Below, one piece after another: positions 43,081-49,773 of a stretch of 64,000 nucleotides of DNA (within the stretch, counting starts at the first letter, position 1; every line of letters begins with the position of its first letter). The stretch is from a gamma proteobacterium endosymbiont of Lamellibrachia anaximandri (GTDB lineage Bacteria > Pseudomonadota > Gammaproteobacteria > Chromatiales > Chromatiaceae). The stretch lies in NCBI GenBank assembly GCA_016756855.1, contig JAESPD010000014.1, positions 1-64,000 on the forward strand. Reading direction: 5' to 3'. The notes beneath the pieces are model-generated. The model saw only the letters and a list, made by a program, of their open reading frames with translations. It had not been told where the DNA came from and searched no databases. The position numbers and the translations under genes are program-made.

Positions 43081-45369
43081 TCAGGTATTCCCGTTGCGGG
43101 GATCGCTGGGATCGAGGTGGAATACGCCACGTTCGGCCCACTCTGCCTTCACCGCATCCACCGCATCGTGATCGACCGAGTCGAGTCCCTGCCGTCGGGT
43201 CCACCCCTCGATCTCTTTCACCAGCATGCCCTGAACCATCTCAGGTGCCTTGGCGATGCGCTCATGGGCATCTTCGTTCCAGGGCATTGTCTCCTCTACG
43301 GTTGCCGAACCCTGGGTGAAGGTCTGCATGACCTGGCCCAGGAAATCCGCATCGATCTGTTCCATGCCGCTCTGTCCGGCAATGGTTTCAGCAGCCTTCA
43401 CCGTCATATCACGGCAATAACCGGCAGGGACGTTGGCAAGCATCGCCTCAGCATCGCTGTCCCAATCCAGCCTGTGTTCAGGGGAGGAGGGCGTGGGTTG
43501 AGGTGCGGGTTGCACCAGTTCGGCAAAGGGGCAGGCGCTCTTTTTCTCTGCCGCCGGGGCGGAGGGTTGAGCATCGCCCTGCATGGCTGACGCCATTGCG
43601 TCTCGTGCCTTGGCCAGTCCCGCTTCGGCGGTTTGCAGGGAGATCTCACTGAGTCCCTGCTCACTGGCATAGGCTTCGATGCGCTGTTTCGATGCGTCCC
43701 GCATGAAGCCTTCGGGAACCCGCATCAGACGGGCGAGGGCGGCGGCCTGCCAATGCAAGGGTAGGGCCGAGGAATCAGGGCCAAGGGCCGGGGTAGAACG
43801 CAGGGCCGAGGAATCAGGGCCGAGGGCCGAGGCAGAGCGTTCTTTTCCTAGGCTCTTGGCCCTCGGCCCTTGGCCCTGATCCGGCCCTCGGCCCTCATTC
43901 AGGCTCTCATCAAGAAAGGGGCGGATATGGTCAGCCACCACGATTCGATGACCCTCCCCCCGTGCCTTCTTCTCCGCCCGCATGCTCAGGTTGCCCCGCA
44001 GACTGAGGTCGTCCACCGTGAGCAGCAGTTGTTTGGCCGCTTCATCCCAGCGCATGGCCTCTTCGGCAGAGGGTTTGCGTTTCAGCTCACCATTGTCGTA
44101 GGCCTCGACGATCTCGGACATCGCCTGTTCGGCGTGTCCCGGCATCAACTGGGCGGTAGCCTCTTCGACGATGCTTTCGGTGATGACCGTATGGCCGTGT
44201 TCCTGGGCGTAGCGCAGGATCGCCATGCGCGCCATGTTGCGCACGAAGGAGGGAACCCGCTCCATGCGAACCTCTGCCTCGTTGGTCCATGAGGTGGTGA
44301 CCTCGGCAATGCTTTCCACCGGCGGGCGGTACTCCCGCTGGCTCAGTAATACCGCGCAATCCACGTCGTTGAGCAGGGCCTCGGCATTGCCACCGATATC
44401 GAGTTCGTCGTCGGCGTGGATGCCGAGCTTGCCGATCACCAGCAGTGAGGGTTGTTCCAGTTTCAGATAACGGTTGATGACATCGTGGGGCTTGCCGTCG
44501 AGCAGTTTGATCTCCACCGGTATGCCTTGGTCTGCGGCGATGTTTCGCGCCACTTCGAGATGGCCCTGGTAAATCTTCGCCAGACCGGAATCGATGATCT
44601 CTTCGTGCAGTTTCTCCTGCTCCTGGAAACGGAACACCTTGCCCGCCTCCTCGGAGAGCACATCAGCGATACGGTTGAAGGCGACGTAGTGATAATAGGG
44701 ATCGAAGGCGGAGATCACCTTCACCGGCACATTCCACTCCTTGCTCAGGGCGAGGGCGGTGAGCAGCCCGCCGTAGGCGCGGCTGGAACCGTCCACCGCG
44801 ACCACAATGGGGCCTTTTTTGATGGACTTTTGAGGATCCTTGATGACCAGCATGTCGATGTCGCAGCGTCTTGCGACGCGCTGGCAAACAGTGCCGAGTC
44901 GGCTGCCTCTGACGGCGCCCAGGCCCAGTGCACCCATCACCAGCAGATCGTAGTCTCCGATGTTGGTCTCACGTACCAGTTCCCGGTAGTTCTTGCCTTC
45001 CAGGGCGCGGCGTTTGAGTTCGATATTCTGTTGTGACGTCTTCTTCTCCACCTGATCCATGTAAGAGTCGGTGATAATAGAGAGGCCACGTGTGATCAGG
45101 TCGTCATGCGCGTCCCGCTGGCGCTCCAACTCCTCTTCTTCGCGAAACTGCTCCGGCAGACCTCCCTCCATCTGGCGGAAACGCACATCGTGCAGCTTTG
45201 CCGCATAGACGTGGGCAGCCGTCAGGGTGCTGTTCCAGATGCCGGCCAGACTGACTGCCTCTGTAATGCTGCGGTTTGAATGGTCGGAAGAGTCCACCGC
45301 GAGGAGGATGGATTTATACCGGGGAAGGGAGACGGATTCCGGAGTTTGGTTTTGGGCTTGGGATGGCAT
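43081..45369 (-). CDS. Tandem universal-stress protein with five PCP_red-type repeats
   Basis: A 762-residue cytoplasmic protein with two UspA-like domains (about 15-180: YKSILLAVDSSDHSN ... DLLVMGALGLGAVRGSRLGTVCQRVARR; and about 190-350: IVVAVDGSSRAYGG ... LLVIGKLGIHADDEL). From about 360 on there are five repeats that begin Trp-x3-Ala and continue with a Pro-hydrophobic segment (TTSWTNEAEVRMERVPSFVR, AMRWDEAAKQLLLTV, LHWQAAALARLMRVPEGFMR, LDWDSDAEAMLANVPAGYCR, MPWNEDAHERIAKAPEMVQG), the same domain type as in the next gene. Between repeats 2 and 3 an inverted heptad repeat (43761-43897) is translated in frame as low-complexity sequence. The function is unknown; it may bind or hand over a tetrapyrrole intermediate. 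Confidence 0.8.
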   Translation of the reverse strand: MPSQAQNQTPESVSLPRYKSILLAVDSSDHSNRSITEAVSLAGIWNSTLTAAHVYAAKLHDVRFRQMEGGLPEQFREEEELERQRDAHDDLITRGLSIITDSYMDQVEKKTSQQNIELKRRALEGKNYRELVRETNIGDYDLLVMGALGLGAVRGSRLGTVCQRVARRCDIDMLVIKDPQKSIKKGPIVVAVDGSSRAYGGLLTALALSKEWNVPVKVISAFDPYYHYVAFNRIADVLSEEAGKVFRFQEQEKLHEEIIDSGLAKIYQGHLEVARNIAADQGIPVEIKLLDGKPHDVINRYLKLEQPSLLVIGKLGIHADDELDIGGNAEALLNDVDCAVLLSQREYRPPVESIAEVTTSWTNEAEVRMERVPSFVRNMARMAILRYAQEHGHTVITESIVEEATAQLMPGHAEQAMSEIVEAYDNGELKRKPSAEEAMRWDEAAKQLLLTVDDLSLRGNLSMRAEKKARGEGHRIVVADHIRPFLDESLNEGRGPDQGQGPRAKSLGKERSASALGPDSSALRSTPALGPDSSALPLHWQAAALARLMRVPEGFMRDASKQRIEAYASEQGLSEISLQTAEAGLAKARDAMASAMQGDAQPSAPAAEKKSACPFAELVQPAPQPTPSSPEHRLDWDSDAEAMLANVPAGYCRDMTVKAAETIAGQSGMEQIDADFLGQVMQTFTQGSATVEETMPWNEDAHERIAKAPEMVQGMLVKEIEGWTRRQGLDSVDHDAVDAVKAEWAERGVFHLDPSDPRNGNT
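43761..43897. repeat. Heptad repeat in inverted arms inside the universal-stress gene
   Basis: The left arm has AGGGCCGAGG and CAGGGCCGAGGG units with near-7-bp periodicity; the right arm is its inverse (GGCCCTCGGCCCTTGGCCC). It keeps the reading frame and codes for repetitive ALGPDSSAL segments between two domains. It looks like the intergenic repeats at 40.8 and 45.4 kb, here within a gene. Confidence 0.75.
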
Positions 45370-45374
45370 TGACT

Positions 45375-45481
45375 CAGGTAAAAGGTAAAAGGTAAAAGGT
45401 AAAAGGTAAAAAATCGATCTGGACGATCGGCACCAGGTTAAAGGCCTTCTTTAACCTTTCACCTTTGGCCTTTTACCTTTA
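45375..45481. repeat. Heptad repeat (GGTAAAA)n with inverted right arm
   Basis: Five tandem GGTAAAA units (45377 onwards) face a right arm TTTAACC TTTCACC TTTGGCC TTTTACC with the same 7-bp period, separated by about 40 bp. It lies between the universal-stress gene and the 38-codon ORF and could form a hairpin in the shared transcript. Confidence 0.8.
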
Positions 45482-45595
45482 ATTATTCAGAAACCAGTAG
45501 ACAACGATGGCTCCGATCACCAATGCATTGATGATCCCGGCGACGATGGCGAGATAGTCGAGCGGCGCCAGGTTCAGCCGTTTTGAAAATATCAT
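45479..45595 (-). CDS. Unlisted 38-residue single-helix membrane peptide
   Basis: Too short for the ORF track. It reads MIFSKRLNLAPLDYLAIVAG and continues IINALVIGAIVVYWFLNN, with one strong membrane helix (about 14-35) after a short basic, cytoplasmic-looking N-terminus. A GGAG ribosome site lies upstream of the ATG. It is on the same strand as, and between, the cupredoxin-like and universal-stress genes, like small subunits (CydX/CcoQ-type) of oxidases. It may be a small subunit of the bd-like complex (inference). Confidence 0.6.
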   Translation of the reverse strand: MIFSKRLNLAPLDYLAIVAGIINALVIGAIVVYWFLNN

Positions 45596-45652
45596 AGTCC
45601 GGTCTCCATGGGGGACTGCCGGAATAGGCTATCCGACAGCCTCCACAAGGTT

Positions 45653-46384
45653 TTACTTGAAGGTGAAGTCCACGTTGGCGGTGCCGCCGGCGGCAACCTC
45701 AACCTTGGATTTCTGGTCCTTCAGGGTGCCGTGCCAGGCCTTGATGGTGTATTTGCCCGGGGGTACATTGTCGATGCTGAAAGTACCGTCCTCCGCTACC
45801 ATGGCGTAGTAGGGGTTCTTGGCGACAAAGACGAAACCATGCATGAAATCATGGGCGTCGCACTCCACCTTCATGGCAGACCCGCGTTTCAGCTTGACTG
45901 TTTTGGTGACGGTGTTGGGCTCGGGCTGACTGACGTTGAAGACAGTCTTCTTGGTGCGTCCGATGATCTCGTAGGTGTGGATATTATGTAGGATAGGATC
46001 CTGATTGACGGCTGCGATCTTGGTTTCGTTCTTCATTACCTGCAGGAAGGGCTTGAACTCACAACCTTTCTGATCCAGGATTGCACTGGAGATCGAGGCG
46101 TCGAAGGCCTTGCCTGTTTTGACCTTGTCCAGATAGACAACTGTGTCCATCAGTGAGCCATTGTTGACTCGAACATAGTCGATCTCGCGGGTGCCTGTGC
46201 CGCAGACATCATTGTCTTTGGAAATCTTGTAGGTTTTTGGCGCTTTGTCCTTGCCGGCAAAACTCACCTTGCCGGTGATGGTGCCGCCGTTGCTGACGGA
46301 GACCTCTTTGTATTTAGCGGCCTGTCCAGCGACAGGCAGGGCGCAGAGGCCGGCCAGACTGAGGGCGATGATCAACTTCTTCAT
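45653..46384 (-). CDS. Periplasmic cupredoxin-like protein with C-terminal carboxypeptidase-regulatory-like domain
   Basis: A 243-residue protein with a Sec signal peptide (MKKLIIALSLAGLCALPVAGQAA). The middle part contains DPILHNIHTYEI and VECDAHDFMHGFVF (about 130-185), a His...Cys-x2-His-x2-Met pattern that fits a type 1 copper site. The last ~60 residues (GTFSIDNVPPGKYTIKAWHGTLK) look like a carboxypeptidase regulatory-like beta-sandwich. It may be a periplasmic electron carrier or copper donor for the cytochrome complex encoded divergently. It lies 69 bp after the HEAT-repeat gene. Confidence 0.75.
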   Translation of the reverse strand: MKKLIIALSLAGLCALPVAGQAAKYKEVSVSNGGTITGKVSFAGKDKAPKTYKISKDNDVCGTGTREIDYVRVNNGSLMDTVVYLDKVKTGKAFDASISSAILDQKGCEFKPFLQVMKNETKIAAVNQDPILHNIHTYEIIGRTKKTVFNVSQPEPNTVTKTVKLKRGSAMKVECDAHDFMHGFVFVAKNPYYAMVAEDGTFSIDNVPPGKYTIKAWHGTLKDQKSKVEVAAGGTANVDFTFK

Positions 46385-46453
46385 TTTGCTGACTCTCCTA
46401 GTGTTAACAGCGATGTGACATTACTCGGTGTGATGAAAAAAATGCAATTCAAC

Positions 46454-48877
46454 TCAAGCCGCCTGTTGCGACCGGTCGTTGGAGGAAATAAACAGCTCTT
46501 CGAGCATCTCGATGACGAACCGGCGTTCAGCGCTTGAATCGACAGTGTCCAGTTGGCTGAGCAGCCTCTCGGCGCTACCTTGGATATCGATGGAACGCAG
46601 CAGTTTGCCGATATTCCGGGCCTGGGCGCCGGCACCGAGAAAACCTGTGTCGATCAACTGCTCGACTATCTCGGTTTTGGACTCGCCAAGTCCCTCAAGG
46701 TTCAGTAACTGAACGATGCCTTTGGCCGCAGCCATCCGTACATTGAATTCCCCATCCTCCAGAGCGCTGCTGAGTTTGCGCAGGATGGTTTTGGGTGAGA
46801 CGGGTTTGATCACCATGTGGCCGGCTATGTCGGGATCGTCACCGTTGATGCTCAATTCAACCAAAGCGGAGATGGTCTCGGTACGCAAGGTAGTCTGGGG
46901 GTCATTCAGGATGTCAAGTAGAGGCAGCATGGCTGCCTTGTTGTGCAGCAGGCCCAGTGCGCGGGCACAGGCCACCCTTTGGTCTTCGTCGCCTAGGCCC
47001 AGCTGGGTTGTCAGGGAGCCGAAGGCGTTCATCAGGCTCCGCAGTCCGGGATGCAGGCGTGCGGTTTCCGCGATGGCCAGTGCGGCTTCATAACGCAGTA
47101 CGCCATCATCCGCGTTGAGAGCCTGGATCAGTCCCTCCACTGAGGCATCGTCGGTATTGCCGATGAGTACGCGCACACCCAGGCGGCGGACGTCGTCTTC
47201 GATGCTGATCTTGCGCCGGCCGCGGGTCATCCGCTCGCCGACACGCTTGTTCTCTTCCACGACCTCAAGGAAATCCTCGATCTCCTGTTCGGTCTCGACC
47301 TCGGCCTCGGGTTCCGGCAGCGCCTCGTGGACTCCGAAGGCAATTTCCGCATTGTCCAGGGCGATGGCATCGAGGGTGGAGATTGCGGCATTCACTTCGC
47401 CAGGTTCCACAACGCGGCCAGGGGTCTCCGGCAGTACCAGGGATTCGCCTTCTGCCAACTCGGATCCCTGAGCCTCGGGTGTCTCGGTTGTGGTGTCTTC
47501 AGCTTTGCGCTGCTGCTCTTTTATCGGGGTGGGATCGAACTCCACGGCCTGACTGATCTTCTGTGGTGTTTCCTGGGATGAGAGTTCCAGTTCACCGGCG
47601 ATGGCGGCAAGTACGATATCGAGGGGACGCTGCAACGATTCTGCTGTCTCTTCCCCGGTCGCCGGGATGGCATCAAGTGCTGTCAAGGCGTCGAGCGCGG
47701 CAAGGCGTACCGGTTGTTCCCTGTCGGCAATCGCCTCCTTGAGCAGATCGATGGTGTCGGCGTTGAGTATGCCGATACGACCGATGGCAAGGGTGGCCTG
47801 TCGGCGAACCATGCCGTAAAGACCTTTGTTGCGCACTGTGGCAATGAGCACGTCCAGTGAAGCGGGGTCTCCATTGACACCCAAAAGATCGCAGGCAGAC
47901 GCCGCAGTGTCGTAGGTTTTGTCTGTGAGCGAGTCCGCCACCGCAGCGAGGCTCTCTTCATCCAGGGATCGGGGCGGGATCAAACTACTCAGTGTGGTGG
48001 CGACGATGGCACGTACCAGACTGCTGGGGTCGCTGAGCAGGGGAGTGATCTCGGCGATAATGTCGTTATCGGCAGAGCTGGATTCCGTCAGGCGGTTGCA
48101 GGCTTCTATGGACGCAGAGCGAACGTCGTCTTCAGGGTCGCGCAGCAGCAGGAGCAGAGCGGGCAGATAGCGATGGGCATCGATATCTGCCAAGGCTGTG
48201 GCAACGGCCGCACGGACTTCCGGTGATTCGTCGCGCAGGGCCTGCCCCAGGGGTTTGGTCACCTCGGGGTTACCTGAATGTCCCAGTGCCCGGGCGGCAC
48301 GGCGGCGTTGCATGATGGAGCCGTTCTCCAGCAGGTCGAGAAGCGCGGTGATGCCACTCACTTTGATATTGGCCAGGGCAGCGAAAATTTCCGGGTCGAT
48401 GTCCTGGGATATTTCATCCTCCATGATCTGCAGCAGGGTGCTGGTGGCATCCTCGACGCCGAATTTGCCCAGGGCCTCCACCGCAGCGAGTTGGATGTCC
48501 CACCATCTATCCCAATCGTCTTCCCATTCGATTCTTTCGGGGCGATCTACCGCAACCTTTTTCAGGATGGGTATCGCGTCATCGGTGCCGAGCTGGCCAA
48601 GTGCGATAGTCACTGCGGTACAGACTTCGCCGCTCTCTTCGTTCTCGAGGGATTTGATCAGTGCCGGTACGGCATGGGTGTCGCCGATTCTTCCCAATGC
48701 CTCGGCGGCATCCACACAGGCATCTATATCTTCATCCGTCAGTTGCTTGATCAGGGCCTCCACAGCACTTCTGCTGCCCAGGGTTCCCAGGGTGCGGGCG
48801 GCGTAGCAGCGGTCCGCCTCATCGCCTGTTTTAAGAAGGTCTGTCAGAGACTGTTCGGTCTTTTCTTTCATATTCAT
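46454..48877 (-). CDS. Large cytoplasmic HEAT/PBS-lyase-repeat protein
   Basis: About 807 residues made mostly of HEAT-like repeats (for example CYAARTLGTLGSRSAVEALI, DAAEALGRIGDTHAVPALIK, RRAARALGHSGNPEVTKPLG), split by an acidic low-complexity linker (about 430-560, rich in Glu). No signal peptide or membrane helix. HEAT arrays are protein-binding scaffolds; similar repeats occur in phycobilin lyases, which is notable next to tetrapyrrole-type genes. The tracked TTG at 48913 overlaps a sigma-54 promoter, so the ATGs at 48877 or 48871 are the real starts. It is the first gene of the minus-strand half of the island. Confidence 0.85.
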   Translation of the reverse strand: MNMKEKTEQSLTDLLKTGDEADRCYAARTLGTLGSRSAVEALIKQLTDEDIDACVDAAEALGRIGDTHAVPALIKSLENEESGEVCTAVTIALGQLGTDDAIPILKKVAVDRPERIEWEDDWDRWWDIQLAAVEALGKFGVEDATSTLLQIMEDEISQDIDPEIFAALANIKVSGITALLDLLENGSIMQRRRAARALGHSGNPEVTKPLGQALRDESPEVRAAVATALADIDAHRYLPALLLLLRDPEDDVRSASIEACNRLTESSSADNDIIAEITPLLSDPSSLVRAIVATTLSSLIPPRSLDEESLAAVADSLTDKTYDTAASACDLLGVNGDPASLDVLIATVRNKGLYGMVRRQATLAIGRIGILNADTIDLLKEAIADREQPVRLAALDALTALDAIPATGEETAESLQRPLDIVLAAIAGELELSSQETPQKISQAVEFDPTPIKEQQRKAEDTTTETPEAQGSELAEGESLVLPETPGRVVEPGEVNAAISTLDAIALDNAEIAFGVHEALPEPEAEVETEQEIEDFLEVVEENKRVGERMTRGRRKISIEDDVRRLGVRVLIGNTDDASVEGLIQALNADDGVLRYEAALAIAETARLHPGLRSLMNAFGSLTTQLGLGDEDQRVACARALGLLHNKAAMLPLLDILNDPQTTLRTETISALVELSINGDDPDIAGHMVIKPVSPKTILRKLSSALEDGEFNVRMAAAKGIVQLLNLEGLGESKTEIVEQLIDTGFLGAGAQARNIGKLLRSIDIQGSAERLLSQLDTVDSSAERRFVIEMLEELFISSNDRSQQAA

Positions 48878-48913
48878 CAAATACCCGTCTGGGATGGAGA
48901 TCCCCCTATGCAA

Positions 48914-48929
48914 AGCAAGAGCTGTACCA
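48914..48929 (-). promoter_or_regulatory. Sigma-54 -24/-12 promoter for the HEAT-repeat operon
   Basis: On the minus strand TGGTACA-GCTC-TTGCT, one mismatch from the consensus TGGCACR-N4-TTGCW and with exact GG-N10-GC spacing. The predicted start near 48903 is about 26 bp before the ATG at 48877. Confidence 0.7.
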
Positions 48930-49078
48930 ACACGAGTCGACCCTTAACTGCCTGACTTGGCGCTGGAATTGTGCTGGATGAAAAATGAAGACTTAAACGA
49001 TACGTTCAAATAGGTCTAGTAACGCAGATATGATTGAACGTTTTGTGCTGTTCCGGGTGATATTCCTTGTTCCATATT

Positions 49079-49167
49079 GGTTTTATTGAGGGGAGAAAAA
49101 GAGTGTAGAGCTGGAGAATACGCATGAGGGAGGGTTGAAACGAATGGTACATACCGGTTTTATTGAG
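49079..49167. repeat. Direct repeat GGTTTTATTGAG, possible activator sites
   Basis: The 12-mer GGTTTTATTGAG occurs at 49079-49090 and 49156-49167, 77 bp apart, followed each time by a purine-rich GA-stretch. It lies between the two divergent sigma-54 promoters, where upstream activator sites would be expected. The rest of this 540-bp gap holds no gene that I can support. Confidence 0.45.
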
Positions 49168-49314
49168 TGAAAGAAATGTTCAGGTTGTTTAGTGAGGCTC
49201 CTTAATGGAAATAGTAAAAACCGAAGCGGCCTCTATGGGTGGTTCCTGGCCACTGACCGCTGATTCATGGAATAAATACAAGGGATTAGGGTTGTATGAA
49301 TCTGCAAGGTAAGT

Positions 49315-49334
49315 CCGAACCGTTATCGGTCCGG
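49315..49334. promoter_or_regulatory. 20-bp near-perfect palindrome upstream of the sigma-54 promoter
   Basis: CCGAACCGTTATCGGTCCGG has inner arms ACCG-TTAT-CGGT and outer CCG/CGG with one mismatch. It ends 14 bp before the -24 element of the oxidase operon and may be a regulator-binding site. Confidence 0.4.
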
Positions 49335-49348
49335 CTTGTGGTGGTCAC

Positions 49349-49365
49349 TTGGCCTGGATTTTGCA
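49349..49365 (+). promoter_or_regulatory. Sigma-54 -24/-12 promoter for the bd-like oxidase operon
   Basis: TTGGCCTGGATTTTGCA has the essential GG (49351-49352) and GC (49363-49364) exactly ten bases apart and a perfect TTGCA -12 element. The predicted start near 49376 is 42 bp before the first gene. The tracked ORF from 49349 overlaps this promoter, which argues for the later ATG. Confidence 0.7.
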
Positions 49366-49417
49366 CTCAGTGCCTGGAATAAGCACTTTTCATCAATCGC
49401 GGCCAAAGGTGCAGCTA

Positions 49418-49585
49418 ATGTCCGATCCAGAGAAAGTCAACGAATCTGAAAGAGAAGAGGGCACAGAGGTGTCCGGGCACTCCAATTGGGGGCCGAAGCT
49501 GTTTGTTGGGGTGCTGATCGGTATCCTGCTGTTTTTCTACTGGTTGCTGATCTACTCGGGCGGCGTCACAGTGCATCACGGTTAA
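49418..49585 (+). CDS. 55-residue single-helix membrane protein
   Basis: A hydrophilic acidic N-terminus (SDPEKVNESEREEGTEVSGH) precedes one membrane helix (LFVGVLIGILLFFYWLLIYS, about 31-50) and a short tail GGVTVHHG. The ATG at 49418 is chosen because the longer tracked form would begin inside the promoter. It is the first gene of the oxidase operon. The function is unknown, but it is probably a small subunit or assembly factor of the complex. Confidence 0.7.
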   Translation: MSDPEKVNESEREEGTEVSGHSNWGPKLFVGVLIGILLFFYWLLIYSGGVTVHHG

Positions 49586-49596
49586 GGGGTGGAAAA

Positions 49597-49749
49597 ATGA
49601 GTGAAGAAAATAAAATTGGTGGTGCAGCACTGCTGGTCATCTGGATTGCTGCACTGGCCATCTCCCTGGTTGCATTCTACGGCCTGGATCATCTGATCAT
49701 GAACATGCAGGGACTGCCCCTGAATGCCGACCTGACCCCTGCGGGTTGA
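49597..49749 (+). CDS. 50-residue single-helix membrane protein
   Basis: MSEENKIGGAALLVIWIAAL begins a single hydrophobic helix (about 9-28), followed by a tail LDHLIMNMQGLPLNADLTPAG. The Shine-Dalgarno AAGGGGTGG precedes the ATG at 49597; the longer tracked ORF would overlap the previous gene. It lies 24 bp before the CydA-like gene and is probably part of the same complex. Confidence 0.7.
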   Translation: MSEENKIGGAALLVIWIAALAISLVAFYGLDHLIMNMQGLPLNADLTPAG

Positions 49750-49773
49750 GCGGGTAGGGGAGAGAGAATAGAG

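Noticed and set aside
45375-45481. Tandem repeats considered as a CRISPR array
   Set aside because: The unit is 7 bp without spacers, and no cas genes are present.
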